DNA of 64,000 nt from G965222535 sp965222535 (GTDB lineage: Bacteria > Pseudomonadota > Gammaproteobacteria > HK1). Below the pieces are notes generated by a model. That model was given only the letters and a program-made list of their open reading frames with translations, made no database searches and was not told where the DNA came from. The stretch covers positions 62,001-126,000 of the forward strand of contig OZ244957.1 in NCBI GenBank assembly GCA_965222535.1, read 5' to 3'. Every line of letters starts with the position of its first letter. The stretch's first letter is position 1. This document shows positions 1 through 8,758 of this stretch, piece after piece. Both the position numbers and the translations under genes were made by a program.

Positions 1-348
1 AGTAAAAAACGCCTAGAAAATATAAATCAAGATGACTTTAAACATTTGAGAATTATAGAGCCCGAAAAAAAAGCCGCTACTAGAGTTAGTATGAAGCAAT
101 TAGTTGAATTAAAATATTTACAAGAATTCCAAACGATTTATACAAAAAATAAAAAACATTCTGCCATTGTTTTATGTGATGGTCGTATAAAGAGCGGTGT
201 TAGTACTGGTTCTATACATAAAATTGGTGCCTTGATAAAAGAAAGCGAAAGTTGTAATGGATGGATGTTTTGGTACTATGAAACCCAAGGAAAATTAACT
301 TTGATTGATGAATATCGTGAAATTTATAGGAAACAACATGGATTATAA
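1..348 (+). CDS. C-terminal part of a CcrM/HinfI-like adenine DNA methyltransferase
   Basis: The reading frame is open from the first base of the window, so this is the 3' end of a longer gene; the TTG at 46 is not a true start. The visible 115 residues look like the RAMA domain that closes CcrM- and M.HinfI-type N6-adenine methyltransferases: an ADGRIKSG-like element (here CDGRIKSG), then GSIHKIGA, then SCNGWMFWYYE followed by a charged tail. In that family the domain helps DNA binding and target choice (GANTC for the best known members). The catalytic part lies outside the window. The DNA is much richer in A and T than lipA next to it, which suggests transfer. The family call is fairly firm; the recognition site cannot be read from here. 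Confidence 0.7.
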   Translation, partial: SKKRLENINQDDFKHLRIIEPEKKAATRVSMKQLVELKYLQEFQTIYTKNKKHSAIVLCDGRIKSGVSTGSIHKIGALIKESESCNGWMFWYYETQGKLTLIDEYREIYRKQHGL

Positions 349-412
349 AAAATTTGAAAATATTTTCAACAAAAGCACAAAAATGGCGAAGGCAACATAT
401 ATAAAACATTAA
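338..412 (+). pseudogene. 24-codon AT-rich open frame overlapping the methyltransferase end; possible gene remnant
   Basis: An ATG lies eleven bases before the end of the methyltransferase gene and opens a frame of only 24 codons (MDYKKFENIFNKS...) that stops at 412. The overlapping start and the same AT-rich composition are what one expects of a second gene in a restriction-modification pair, so this could be the broken 5' end of a partner gene. It is too short to identify and may be chance. Confidence 0.2.
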
Positions 413-473
413 GTGATTTTTGTGTAAGAAAAATAAACCGATAACAATTCTCTTCATCTGATCGCTGACAACA

Positions 474-1481
474 ATGACAACTTCAATGCAGCAAAACACA
501 CCCTCGCGGGAGCAACGCGGGAAATACAAAACCGCACGCATTCCGGTCAAGGTAACGACCATCAACGATCCACCGCTGCGCAAACCGCGGTGGCTGCGGG
601 TACGCGCCACAAACAATCCAGAAGTACAGCGGGTGAAGGATTTACTGCGCACGCATCGGCTACATTCGGTCTGCGAGGAAGCCTCGTGCCCTAACCTTTC
701 AGAGTGTTTTTCCAACGGCACAGCGACGTTCATGATCATGGGCGATGTGTGTACGCGCCGCTGTCCGTTTTGCGCTGTCGCCCACGGGCGACCGCAACCT
801 CTCGACGAGAGCGAGCCGCGTGCGCTGGCAGCGGCGGTGGCAGCGATGGGCTTGCGCTATGTTGTCATCACCTCGGTTGATCGGGATGATCTGCGCGATG
901 GCGGAGGAGCGCATTTCGCTGCCTGCATCAGCGCTTTGCGTGATCAGGCACCGAATGTGCAGGTGGAGATCTTGGTACCCGATTTTCGCGGTCGCATGGC
1001 GCTGGCGCTGGAATCACTGCTCCCCAACGCGCCGGACGTGTTCAACCACAACATCGAGACGGTGCCGCGCTTATACCGCAAAGCACGGCCGGGCGCGAAC
1101 TACCAAGGATCACTTTCATTATTGCAATGTTTTGCCGATCGCTGCCCGACGATCCCGACCAAATCGGGACTGATGGTGGGACTCGGTGAAACCTTCGATG
1201 AAGTGGTCGCGGTATTGCGCGATCTGCGCGCCCATGGCTGCAAGATGGCAACCATCGGCCAATACCTGCAACCCAGCCGTTACCATCTCGCTGTCAGTCG
1301 CTTTTGGCACCCCGAGGAATTCGATCAATTAGCTGCTATTGCATACGGCATTGGTTTTGACAACGTCGCCGCGGGCCCCCTAGTGCGCTCTTCTTACCAC
1401 GCCGATCAGCAAGCCAAGGGCCAAGCCGAACAGCTTGTCGCAACACCAGCGCCACCGCCACTGCCGATGGCTAAGCCCTGA
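474..1481 (+). CDS. lipA: Lipoyl synthase
   Basis: Radical-SAM enzyme that inserts two sulfur atoms into octanoyl groups on lipoyl domains of 2-oxoacid dehydrogenases and the glycine cleavage system. Both expected cysteine sets are present: C67, C72, C78 for the auxiliary sacrificed Fe-S cluster and the radical-SAM motif CTRRCPFC (C93, C97, C100). The length of 335 residues is slightly above the usual 320 because of an N-terminal extension of about 35 residues and a Pro/Ala-rich tail. The ATG at 474 is used; an in-frame ATG at 486 is a possible alternative. lipB, often next to lipA, is not in the window. The gene converges on dnaQ. Confidence 0.95.
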   Translation: MTTSMQQNTPSREQRGKYKTARIPVKVTTINDPPLRKPRWLRVRATNNPEVQRVKDLLRTHRLHSVCEEASCPNLSECFSNGTATFMIMGDVCTRRCPFCAVAHGRPQPLDESEPRALAAAVAAMGLRYVVITSVDRDDLRDGGGAHFAACISALRDQAPNVQVEILVPDFRGRMALALESLLPNAPDVFNHNIETVPRLYRKARPGANYQGSLSLLQCFADRCPTIPTKSGLMVGLGETFDEVVAVLRDLRAHGCKMATIGQYLQPSRYHLAVSRFWHPEEFDQLAAIAYGIGFDNVAAGPLVRSSYHADQQAKGQAEQLVATPAPPPLPMAKP

Positions 1482-1522
1482 TACACCCAACGGCTACGCG
1501 CATGATCCCCCTTTGCTTTGGA

Positions 1523-2239
1523 TCAGTAGCCCAATTTACGCCACAGACTGTAGCCGCTCTGCGACTCGATAGCATCCAGCATGGCATTGTGCGCTTCGCG
1601 TTCCGCGGCGTTGGCGGCGATTACCAGCGGTCGCGGCGCGGAGGCGTCGTCGCTGTCGCCGCGGTTTTTGCTGGCGAAGGCCGGCAAGCGGTTAGCGAGT
1701 TGCATCGCCGCCTGACCACCGGCGGTCATCGCGAGGTAAACGCTGGTCAACAGCTCGGCATCGAGCAATGCGCCGTGCCGCTGCCGCTGCTGGGTGTCGA
1801 TACCATAGCGTTTGCACAGCGCATCTAGGCTATTGGGGCGCCCGGGATGGAGTTCGCGCGCACGTTCCAAGCTATCGACGACGGTGCAGTAGTCGGTGAT
1901 GCGACCTGGGCCGGGTGCCCCGTTCAGCAGCGAAAGTTCATGATCTAAAAACTCGACATCGAACGGCGCGTTATGGATGATCAGCTCGGCATCACGGATA
2001 AAATCAAGCCATTCGCGGTAAATCTCGGCAAAGCGCGGCATGTCGCGCAATTGCTCTTCATCGATCCCGTGGACGTTAAAAGCCCCCTCGTCAATCTCCC
2101 GCTCGGCATTCAGGTAACGATGGAAGCGACGCCCGCTGCGGCAACGGTCGATCAGCTCGACGCAGCCGATCTCAATGATGCGGTGCCCCTCTTTGGGGTT
2201 CAATCCAGTGGTTTCAGTATCCAGTACAACTTGGCGCAT
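1523..2239 (-). CDS. dnaQ: DNA polymerase III epsilon subunit (3'-5' proofreading exonuclease)
   Basis: DEDDh exonuclease of 238 residues, the usual size for DnaQ. Exo I is DTETTG with D7 and E9, Exo II is HNAPFDVEF with D94, and Exo III has H155 and D160 in HGALLDAEL, so all metal and base residues are in place. The C-terminal part, which in the family binds the polymerase alpha subunit, is basic and less conserved. The frame stays open 46 codons further upstream, but those residues do not look like DnaQ, whereas the ATG at 2239 gives the canonical start MRQVVLDTETTG. rnhA, the common divergent neighbour, is absent; a repeat-rich gap lies upstream. Confidence 0.93.
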   Translation of the reverse strand: MRQVVLDTETTGLNPKEGHRIIEIGCVELIDRCRSGRRFHRYLNAEREIDEGAFNVHGIDEEQLRDMPRFAEIYREWLDFIRDAELIIHNAPFDVEFLDHELSLLNGAPGPGRITDYCTVVDSLERARELHPGRPNSLDALCKRYGIDTQQRQRHGALLDAELLTSVYLAMTAGGQAAMQLANRLPAFASKNRGDSDDASAPRPLVIAANAAEREAHNAMLDAIESQSGYSLWRKLGY

Positions 2240-2836
2240 AGTTACGGTACTTGGTGATATTGATGCAGCATAGCCGGGGGCATAATGCGCGATGGAAAAG
2301 GGTCTGGAAACCGCCCTGTGTTGGATTAGCATAAGCGGCACGACAAAAACCACCCCGGCAATGTCCCCGACAAGCACCGCTGATTATAGCGCGAGCCGCA
2401 ATACAGCGACAGCGAAACCCCATCGCGAAGCGAGACGTATAGCCGCGCTGAACGCACAGATGACACCCAGGCCCGTTTGATTTATAATCCTTGCTCCATA
2501 ACATACGTGAGGAACCTCGAAAAACCTTGAAGGGAGCAGGGGTTTGGGGGAAGGGATTGTTTTATTTTTAATGAGGAGCGCCGGCGGCGCGCCGTTCGCT
2601 GGCCTCTCGATCTGCTCAACGGCCCCACGAAATGATTGTTGGAAGAGGCATTTCCCCAATAGCCGGCACCTCGAAATAGTGAAGCTGGTTTTTCCACGGA
2701 TCCCTGAATTTAGAAAACGCGTGGTCGGCAGATTAATCCTTGAGCGCCACAAAAATCTGGTCAGCGTCTCCAGTCACACGAACTTCGCCTGACGCCAAAC
2801 GCACCGCCATCATCAGCGTTACAACGCCATCAAAAA
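2240..2836. other. Gene-poor gap between dnaQ and puuD
   Basis: About 600 bases without a convincing full gene. It contains a RepA copy (2509-2703) preceded by a RepA-core-like TTGATTTATAATCC at 2478. Just before puuD, about 2734-2850 on the minus strand reads as about 37 clean codons ending in TAA at 2734 (…LASGEVRVTGDADQ…), which has the look of a decayed 3' gene end, but no family is recognised. Confidence 0.5.
2509..2703. repeat. RepA copy, variant-core subtype
   Basis: Begins with GGAACCTCGAAAAACCTTGA, continues with the GGGGTTTGGGGGAAGGG block and ends with CCCCAATAGCCGGCACCTCG and a GAAGCTGGTTTTTC arm. The centre is not the standard GTAACGTAAGCCGTTGATT core but an ATTGTTTTATTTTTAAT stretch followed by a GC-rich segment. 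The same alternative centre occurs in opposite orientation near 22985-23091 and, more loosely, near 29790-29870. Confidence 0.75.
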
Positions 2837-3643
2837 ATGCCACGCCCGATCATCGCACTCCCCGCCTGCCGTATCGAAACGGATGACGGGATGATAGCCC
2901 ATTCAGTGCAGGAAGTGTATCTGAAGGCCCTCAGCTCTGTCGCCGAAGCAACTCCGATCGTTATCCCGGCCGGTGCCCCGACCAGCGAGATCGATGCCAT
3001 GCTGGATATTGTGGATGGGCTGTGCTTCACCGGCAGCCGCTCGAATGTTGCCCCGCATCACTATAACGGGATGCCGAGCCGTGTTGGGACGCTGCATGAT
3101 CAGGCGCGCGATGCGATCACTTTGCCCCTGATCCGGCGTGCGGTGGCGCGCCAAGTGCCGTTGCTTGCGATTTGTCGCGGCCTGCAGGAAGTCAACGTCG
3201 CCTGTGGCGGCACGCTGCACCAACACGTGCACGAAATTGATGGCAACCTAGCGCACCACCAAGACCTCAGTACGACCGTTGCGCAACGCTTCGCCATGGC
3301 GCATCCAGTAACCTTGACCGAAGGTGGCTGCATTGCGGCGATCGTTGGCGCAAAGCAGCTAACGGTCAACTCAGTGCATTCTCAGGCCGTTAACCGTCTG
3401 GCCGATGGTCTGATTGCTGAAGCAACGGCGTCCGATGGCGTCATTGAAGGGTTTCGCATCGCCAACGGCGCGGAGTTTGCGATCGCACTGCAATGGCATC
3501 CCGAGTGGTTGATCGAACTGCTCGACGACAGCCCTTCGCGCAAGTTGTTCACTGCGTTTGGGCAGGCCTGCCGGCGCTATCAAAGCCAAAAGCGCACAGC
3601 CGCCCGATCAAGCCGCCAAAACACGCCGCCGCCTTCCACATGA
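2837..3643 (+). CDS. puuD: Gamma-glutamyl-GABA hydrolase-like class I glutamine amidotransferase
   Basis: Class I glutamine amidotransferase-like hydrolase of 268 residues, the PuuD size. The nucleophile is C113 in AICRGLQEVNV and the catalytic pair H221/E223 sits in LQWHPEW. PuuD releases GABA from gamma-glutamyl-GABA in the glutamylated putrescine pathway. The stop overlaps the puuA start (ATGA at 3640-3643), so the two are translationally coupled; this pairing with a glutamine-synthetase-like gene supports a polyamine role over other peptidase C26 members. The ATG at 2837 starts the expected N-terminus PRPIIALPACR. Confidence 0.85.
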   Translation: MPRPIIALPACRIETDDGMIAHSVQEVYLKALSSVAEATPIVIPAGAPTSEIDAMLDIVDGLCFTGSRSNVAPHHYNGMPSRVGTLHDQARDAITLPLIRRAVARQVPLLAICRGLQEVNVACGGTLHQHVHEIDGNLAHHQDLSTTVAQRFAMAHPVTLTEGGCIAAIVGAKQLTVNSVHSQAVNRLADGLIAEATASDGVIEGFRIANGAEFAIALQWHPEWLIELLDDSPSRKLFTAFGQACRRYQSQKRTAARSSRQNTPPPST

Positions 3644-4977
3644 GCAAGCCGATCAGGCAATGGTGCGAACAGCACCGCATCACTGAAGTCGAGGCCTTGA
3701 TGCCGGACATTGCAGGGATCGCGCGCGGCAAGATCATGCCCGCCAAGAAGTACTGCGAAGATGGCGGCATGCATTTACCAGAAGCGCTGATCCTGCAAAC
3801 CGTTACCGGCGATTATCCGCAGGATTACAGCACCGTGCACCCGCGCGATGGCGATATGCTGTTACGCGGCGACGCCAATACGATCCGTTTTGTCCCGTGG
3901 GCTAACGAACCTACCGCGCAGATCATCCATGATTGCTTCTACCGCAACGGGGAAGCGGTGACAACCAGTCCACGCTATGTGTTGCGGCGCGTGTTGGAGC
4001 GCTATGCCTCACACGGCTGGAAGCCGATCATCGCTCCAGAGCTTGAATTCTATCTGGTGAAGCCAAATCCCGACGCCGATTATCCGCTGGAGACCCCGAT
4101 CGGGCTGTCAGGCCGACCCGAAAGTGGGCGTCAATCGTATGGCATTGATGCCTTGAACGAGTTCGAACCCTTTATTGAGGATCTGTACAACTACTGCGAG
4201 GCGCAGGAGCTTGAGCTAGATACCGTGATCCACGAATCTGGCGCCGCGCAGATGGAGATCAACATCCTCCACGGCGATCCATTGGAAATCGCTGATCAGG
4301 CTTTCCTGTTTAAGCGCACGGCGCGTCAGGCGGCGCTTAAACACAAAATGTACGCCACCTTCATGGCCAAGCCGATAGAGCAGGAACCCGGCAGTGCAAT
4401 GCACCTCCATCAAAACATCACCGACGCCGAAAGCGGTCGCAATGTGTTCACCGACGAGGCGGGAGATGCGACCCCGTTGTTCTTCTCCCATATCGCCGGC
4501 TTGCAACGATACCTCCCGCTGGCAATGGCCTTGCTGGCACCCAACGTCAATTCTTACCGCCGCATCACACGCTACAATGCGGCACCGATCAATATCCACT
4601 GGGGCTACGATAACCGCACCACAGGCCTTCGCATCCCGATCTCGGAGCCGCGTAACAGGCGCGTCGAAAACCGCGTCTCGGGCGCTGACGCCAACCCCTA
4701 TCTTGCCATCGCAACTTCCTTGATCTGCGGTTATCTGGGGATGGTGGAGAAGCTTGAGCCTGCCGCGCCGCTTGAAAACAGCGCCTATAAGCTGCCCTAC
4801 CAGCTACCGCTTGATCTAGGGCAAGCGCTGCAACTGCTGACCGGCTGCGAACCCCTTGTCAACGCTCTGGGGAAGCGCTTTATCACTTCCTATAACGCCG
4901 TCAAGGAATGCGAACTGGGGGCTTTTTTTAATGTTATCAGTTCTTGGGAACGTGAGTACCTGCTGCTCAGCGTATAA
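3640..4977 (+). CDS. puuA: Gamma-glutamylputrescine synthetase-like glutamine synthetase family protein
   Basis: Glutamine synthetase fold protein of 445 residues. The N-terminal MPDIAGIARGK segment and the C-terminal NRRVENRVSGADANPYLA match the GlnA3/PuuA branch, which ligates glutamate to amines such as putrescine, rather than true GlnA. Catalytic-domain elements are visible: APELEFYL, GAAQMEIN, GSAMHLHQN and RRITRYNAAP. The frame is open back to 3493, but the ATG at 3640, overlapping the puuD stop, gives the family-like start MSKPIRQW. The substrate amine cannot be read from sequence. Confidence 0.85.
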   Translation: MSKPIRQWCEQHRITEVEALMPDIAGIARGKIMPAKKYCEDGGMHLPEALILQTVTGDYPQDYSTVHPRDGDMLLRGDANTIRFVPWANEPTAQIIHDCFYRNGEAVTTSPRYVLRRVLERYASHGWKPIIAPELEFYLVKPNPDADYPLETPIGLSGRPESGRQSYGIDALNEFEPFIEDLYNYCEAQELELDTVIHESGAAQMEINILHGDPLEIADQAFLFKRTARQAALKHKMYATFMAKPIEQEPGSAMHLHQNITDAESGRNVFTDEAGDATPLFFSHIAGLQRYLPLAMALLAPNVNSYRRITRYNAAPINIHWGYDNRTTGLRIPISEPRNRRVENRVSGADANPYLAIATSLICGYLGMVEKLEPAAPLENSAYKLPYQLPLDLGQALQLLTGCEPLVNALGKRFITSYNAVKECELGAFFNVISSWEREYLLLSV

Positions 4978-5180
4978 GTCATTGCCTGCTGTATTGTGAA
5001 CCGCACACACCGCATACGACTCATTATGGCATCGGCGCAGCCGTCTTTGCAGCGGCACAGTCTGAGCAGCAGCGCTTTGGGTTGCGCTTTGCCTTTGGCG
5101 GCGCAAACCGCCGCCGATCCGCCTTAGCGCAGGATCGCTACTTGGGCCACGCAATCACACTCCCCGCCAATACTGTTGTG

Positions 5181-5693
5181 CTATCCGCACCCCTTATTGA
5201 TCGCCTTATAGGCCGCGCTTACCCCTTGCAGAGAATACACGTCCCGCGTTTTCGTTCCCCGACTGGAAACGCCCTCAACGGTCATCTCAGCACCATCGAG
5301 CATCCAGCGGATCAAACGGCTGGTATTGTGTTTATCCTCGCTCCAGGCGACCTTTCCATCCGTTTCAAGCCAAATGCTATAGGTTTTGATCGTCACCATG
5401 ACGCGGCTCTCATCCTGATAGCGATAGCCAGGGGTGAAACGAACTTGGTGGCGCGGCGTTGATTGACGCCGGCTGATGAACACGAAAGGATCGCCTCGGT
5501 GCGCGTAGTCGCCGCTTTGTCGCTGCGGCGCACTCCATGCCACGCACACTTTGTCGCTGTCGTCCTGATAGCTTATCGCGCTCCAGTCCTTGAAGAATCC
5601 GAGCGAATCCTCCGCCGCCGCAACCACCGCCGCCGCGCACAGCACAACAGCGAACACCAGAAAAGCGATCCCTAAGGTGCGCAAAGTACGCAT
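5181..5693 (-). CDS. IalB-like exported protein (invasion associated locus B family)
   Basis: A 170-residue protein with a clear signal peptide: a basic start MRTLRTLG, a hydrophobic core of about 18 residues, and a likely cut after Ala near residue 27, so it should be periplasmic or envelope-bound. The mature part follows the IalB pattern: a VCVAW cysteine segment, HRGDPFVFISRR, a central strand-rich region, SSRGTKTRDVYSLQG and a C-terminal KGCG cysteine that could pair with the first. IalB was named from Bartonella; most relatives in other bacteria have no known role, so invasion should not be inferred. It stands alone here. The 200-bp gap after puuA shows nothing I can name. Confidence 0.7.
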   Translation of the reverse strand: MRTLRTLGIAFLVFAVVLCAAAVVAAAEDSLGFFKDWSAISYQDDSDKVCVAWSAPQRQSGDYAHRGDPFVFISRRQSTPRHQVRFTPGYRYQDESRVMVTIKTYSIWLETDGKVAWSEDKHNTSRLIRWMLDGAEMTVEGVSSRGTKTRDVYSLQGVSAAYKAINKGCG

Positions 5694-5793
5694 TACGCTA
5701 ATCCCTGACTGCGTTTCAGAACAACTATCAAGAGAAATACACTTGCCAAAAATATCACGAGTGCAACGCCTCTTTGCGTTGCAAAGCGCCGGC

Positions 5794-6447
5794 TTAATCC
5801 AACGCTGCTTTCCAGATATATTCCTGAAGCCCTTCGGGCAGCAGAAAACAACGCTCCAGATGGAACCCGGGCAACATCCGTTCGATCGCGCGAATGCTGT
5901 GGCGCGGCCCCGCGATTAACTCATCACTAACCGGCTGGTAGCGGATCTGATTATCACTTAGCAATGAAAAGCGCGCCGCGACCGATGGGATCAAACGATT
6001 CGTCGAGGACACCATATACAAATAAGCACCACGCTGACAGTACCCAGCCAGCGAACCCATCAGCACTGTCAAGGCTTGCCGGTGGAGGTAATCGATCAGA
6101 TCCCAGAGCAGGATCAAATTGTAATGCACGCCCCGGCAATCGCTGAGCATCTCATCAAAGATATGAGCAATATCGCCGTTGGCGATTTCACTGTCGCCGG
6201 CGCTCAGCGCAGACCGATAGCGCGGATGATCGATCAATTCTTGGTATAGATTCTGGATCCGTATCCGACAATTAAATTCTCTGAAATACGATATGTTGCT
6301 ATTAACTGGCGGACCTAAATCCAACACATTGGACCGCTCATGCCGTGCCAGATTATCGCGAATCCGGCCTAAGCCCGACAGGCGCAGCACTTTATCTGGA
6401 ATAAAATCCTGATCGCTGCTGCGCAACTGACAATGCGCCAATGCCAT
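5794..6447 (-). CDS. Predicted SAM-dependent methyltransferase-like protein linked to bactofilin
   Basis: 217 residues. The segment NVLDLGPPVNSN near residue 40 resembles motif I of class I SAM-dependent methyltransferases, and LILLWDLIDYLH in the middle resembles the motif IV strand with its acidic residue. The C-terminal half has the look of the later Rossmann strands. Its start lies only two bases after the bactofilin stop, so both are probably one operon and may work together, for instance in envelope or cell-shape biology. The substrate is unknown, and loss of methyltransferase activity cannot be excluded. Confidence 0.55.
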   Translation of the reverse strand: MALAHCQLRSSDQDFIPDKVLRLSGLGRIRDNLARHERSNVLDLGPPVNSNISYFREFNCRIRIQNLYQELIDHPRYRSALSAGDSEIANGDIAHIFDEMLSDCRGVHYNLILLWDLIDYLHRQALTVLMGSLAGYCQRGAYLYMVSSTNRLIPSVAARFSLLSDNQIRYQPVSDELIAGPRHSIRAIERMLPGFHLERCFLLPEGLQEYIWKAALD

Positions 6448-6449
6448 TG

Positions 6450-6995
6450 TTATTTGGTACCCGTAGCGGATTTTCTGGATTCTGTCTTTCGTGTCTCTGT
6501 ATGAAGGCTCAGATCGGAAACATTGCCCACCGGCTGCTGGCTCTCTTCTTTACCCTCCATGTCAATGGCACCTTTGAAGTAACAACCGTCCTCAAGAGTC
6601 ACCCGCGGGGTAACGATATTGCCGGTAACCCGCCCAGAGCGATGCAACACCAGTTGCTCATCGCAGTTCAATTCACCGCTGACAGAGCCATAGATGGCAA
6701 CCGAACGGGCGTTCACAGTCGCATTGACTTTGCCGTGCTCGCCAATGGTCAACGTGTTGTCAGGTAAATTAATCGTCCCTTCAACACTTCCTTGGATCAG
6801 GACATCCTCCTCTCCATAGAGATCGCCCTTCAAGCGCATCGTCTCCCCGATAGTGGCGGTGGCGGTGGTGCTGGCGAAGCCGGAGCCAGTGCTGCGATGG
6901 GGCTCTGTTTGAGCCGGGAAAGTCGCATCCTCACGCACTATCAATGAGCCTTCTGTTGGTTGCCGCACCGGCGCTGGGTCGTTTTTCTTGAACAT
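6450..6995 (-). CDS. Bactofilin family cytoskeletal protein
   Basis: 181 residues with the bactofilin plan: a short polar N-terminus (MFKKNDPAPVRQP), a central beta-helical domain of repeated short strands (GSVEGTINL, GEHGKVNATVNA, GSVSGELNC, GRVTGNIVTP) from about residue 50 to 150, and a disordered charged tail. Bactofilins polymerise without nucleotide at the inner membrane and position wall-modifying or polar proteins. It leads a two-gene unit with the methyltransferase-like gene. No M23 peptidase gene, a frequent partner, is beside it. Confidence 0.9.
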   Translation of the reverse strand: MFKKNDPAPVRQPTEGSLIVREDATFPAQTEPHRSTGSGFASTTATATIGETMRLKGDLYGEEDVLIQGSVEGTINLPDNTLTIGEHGKVNATVNARSVAIYGSVSGELNCDEQLVLHRSGRVTGNIVTPRVTLEDGCYFKGAIDMEGKEESQQPVGNVSDLSLHTETRKTESRKSATGTK

Positions 6996-7637
6996 ATAGC
7001 CTCCCTTACCACAATAGATGATTCCTTTATCCGTGAGATGAGTAACGCAAAAGCAATTCTAAGTCATTGATTACGTTAAATATTCTGGGTTTATTAAAAA
7101 TTCGCCTGTGAGGTGATTAAATAAAAAGGTTAATTTAAACGATATTCTACTTATAAATCAATAGCTTAGGTTAATTTCTACGATGTCGAACTCACGGATT
7201 CAGGTGATTGTCAACACTACTCACTGCGATACCCTTGCCTTATTCCACCACAGGGCTATTTCGAGGTTCCCAATAAGTGATCATATCCAGCTTTTTTGCA
7301 GCCCATTCTTTTATTTACTGAAAAACTAAGCCTATTGAATGCCTGCATGGATAACCCAGTATACACGGTTCTTTTATACTTGCAATCCTTCAAGATGCTT
7401 GATTGAACTCGCTGCCAAGCGGTGCGTGGGAACTCCCCTCTCCCTCTGGGAGAGGGCCGAGGGGCATTGGTTCTGACTTGGTACCGTGCATTTTGCTCTG
7501 CTTATGATGCTCTGGGATAGCTTCATTTATTGCTTCTGGCTGTAGTAATGATTGGTTATACCTCCTTCGGGAACCTAGAAAAACCTCAACAGGATGGGGG
7601 GTTGGGGAAGGGGTTTGGGGGGGCTGCCTGCATCCAG
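6996..7637. other. Non-coding gap with repeat debris
   Basis: The part next to bactofilin (to about 7200) is AT-rich and probably holds its promoter, though no single hexamer pair stands out. Further on are pieces of the dispersed repeats: a CTTCAAGATGCTTGATTGAA segment near 7390 that matches the alternative RepB end, a CTCTCCCTCTGGGAGAGG palindrome near 7438, and half a RepA (about 7568-7625, GGAACCTAGAAAAACCTC then the G-rich block). No gene is seen. Confidence 0.55.
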
Positions 7638-8435
7638 TTATTTGCTAAAAATAACCAATAGAATAATTATCCCAGTAACTAACCAAATCCAGCTATTAAC
7701 ACTTTTTTGTTGCAGCTTTTTTGGAGCTGTCTCAGAAATACCATTTACACGCTTATTTATTTCTACACGAACTTCATGTTTACCGACCTTTAATATCTGT
7801 GCAGTATAGTTTGTTAAGTCTCCTTTTCCAGATCGCAGATGATTTAGAAGCACTGGAAGCTGTGTGCTTAGTGCACTTGATAGTAGTTCTTTTTGTTGTT
7901 GTTGAAAATAATTTAAAAGTTTTTGCTTAATTTCAATATCACCTTGAGATAGCCAATTGAAACGTGATCTCATAGCACTAGGTATTTCATGGTAAGTAAC
8001 AACTTTTGCCAAATGATTCTTTACTTTTTGTGATATTTCTTCTAGATCGACATCAAGGCCAACATAGTACGTTTTTCTAGATGAAGGAGCTACGTGATTC
8101 CATAGGCTCTCTGTTAATTTAAATTTAGATTCTATAGGCATACTAGGAGGCAATAAGTTAAATAACCTCTCTGCAATCATCCCGCTCATATGTACTTTCC
8201 TGCTTTTCCATTTAGAAAATGTTTTTTCAGCATAATCTCTAGCTTGTTTCCCATATTCATTTTCATACTTATCAAGAACTACTTTAAGGTGATTGCTAGA
8301 AAGTGAAAAAAAATACTCCTTAACATCCTTATCTGTACCTCCCAATTCTTTTGATAAAGTCTCTGCTTCTCTTATATGCTCTAGTGCTCTTTCGAGATGA
8401 ATTGAGCGATTCCTATATGAATTACGCCGATTCAT
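7638..8435 (-). CDS. Unknown tail-anchored protein, last gene of the SNase-like operon
   Basis: 265 residues, no family recognised. The first two thirds are charged and probably helical (ERALEHIREAETLSKEL and similar), with a strand-like HEVRVEINKRVNGI segment near residue 220. The C-terminus is one hydrophobic helix (SWIWLVTGIIILLVIF) followed by only two residues, typical of a tail-anchored inner-membrane protein with a cytoplasmic body. It starts 23 bases after the preceding gene and is strongly AT-rich. The gene ends at the edge of RepA debris. Real coding is supported by length, operon position and the anchor. Confidence 0.75.
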   Translation of the reverse strand: MNRRNSYRNRSIHLERALEHIREAETLSKELGGTDKDVKEYFFSLSSNHLKVVLDKYENEYGKQARDYAEKTFSKWKSRKVHMSGMIAERLFNLLPPSMPIESKFKLTESLWNHVAPSSRKTYYVGLDVDLEEISQKVKNHLAKVVTYHEIPSAMRSRFNWLSQGDIEIKQKLLNYFQQQQKELLSSALSTQLPVLLNHLRSGKGDLTNYTAQILKVGKHEVRVEINKRVNGISETAPKKLQQKSVNSWIWLVTGIIILLVIFSK

Positions 8436-8458
8436 GTTTTTATTACGATATTTTTTAG

Positions 8459-8758
8459 TTAGTTATTTATAAAAAAATTTTTCAGTTTATTCATAAAACT
8501 AATCTTTTTAGGATAATCAAGTGTGATTAAAATTTTTATATCTGACAATGTAAATTGTTTTTCTATATGGATAGTTGTACCTGTTCTTGTTAATTTCTCA
8601 GCTTTTTCAACAAAATTATTTATACAATATTCAACTTGATTAAAAAATATTTGAAACTCTGATGTTTGTTTTGTTGAACTTTTAATTTTTAAATATAATT
8701 CATTAATAGCATCAGATGCTATCGATTCATCTGAAATATGCACACTAATCGTTTTCAT
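8459..8758 (-). CDS. Unknown 99-residue protein of the SNase-like operon
   Basis: Small, soluble-looking, lysine-rich protein (MKTISVHISDES...). The frame is open to 8821, but the ATG at 8758 overlaps the stop of the gene before it (ATGA), the same coupling as at the previous junction, so I take that start. A central stretch FQIFFNQVEYCINNF could be an amphipathic helix. No motif is recognised. Its tight coupling suggests it forms a complex with the two tail-anchored proteins, which is inference. Confidence 0.65.
   Translation of the reverse strand: MKTISVHISDESIASDAINELYLKIKSSTKQTSEFQIFFNQVEYCINNFVEKAEKLTRTGTTIHIEKQFTLSDIKILITLDYPKKISFMNKLKNFFINN

Noticed and set aside
2240..2377. 46-codon extension of dnaQ
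   Set aside because: The extra residues are not like DnaQ and the canonical exonuclease start is at 2239.
3493..3639. 49-codon N-terminal extension of puuA
   Set aside because: It overlaps puuD in another frame and lacks family similarity; the ATG at 3640 forms a coupled ATGA start.
5027..5130. 34-codon frame after puuA
   Set aside because: Short, low-complexity Ala/Ser-rich, no ribosome-binding site or family.
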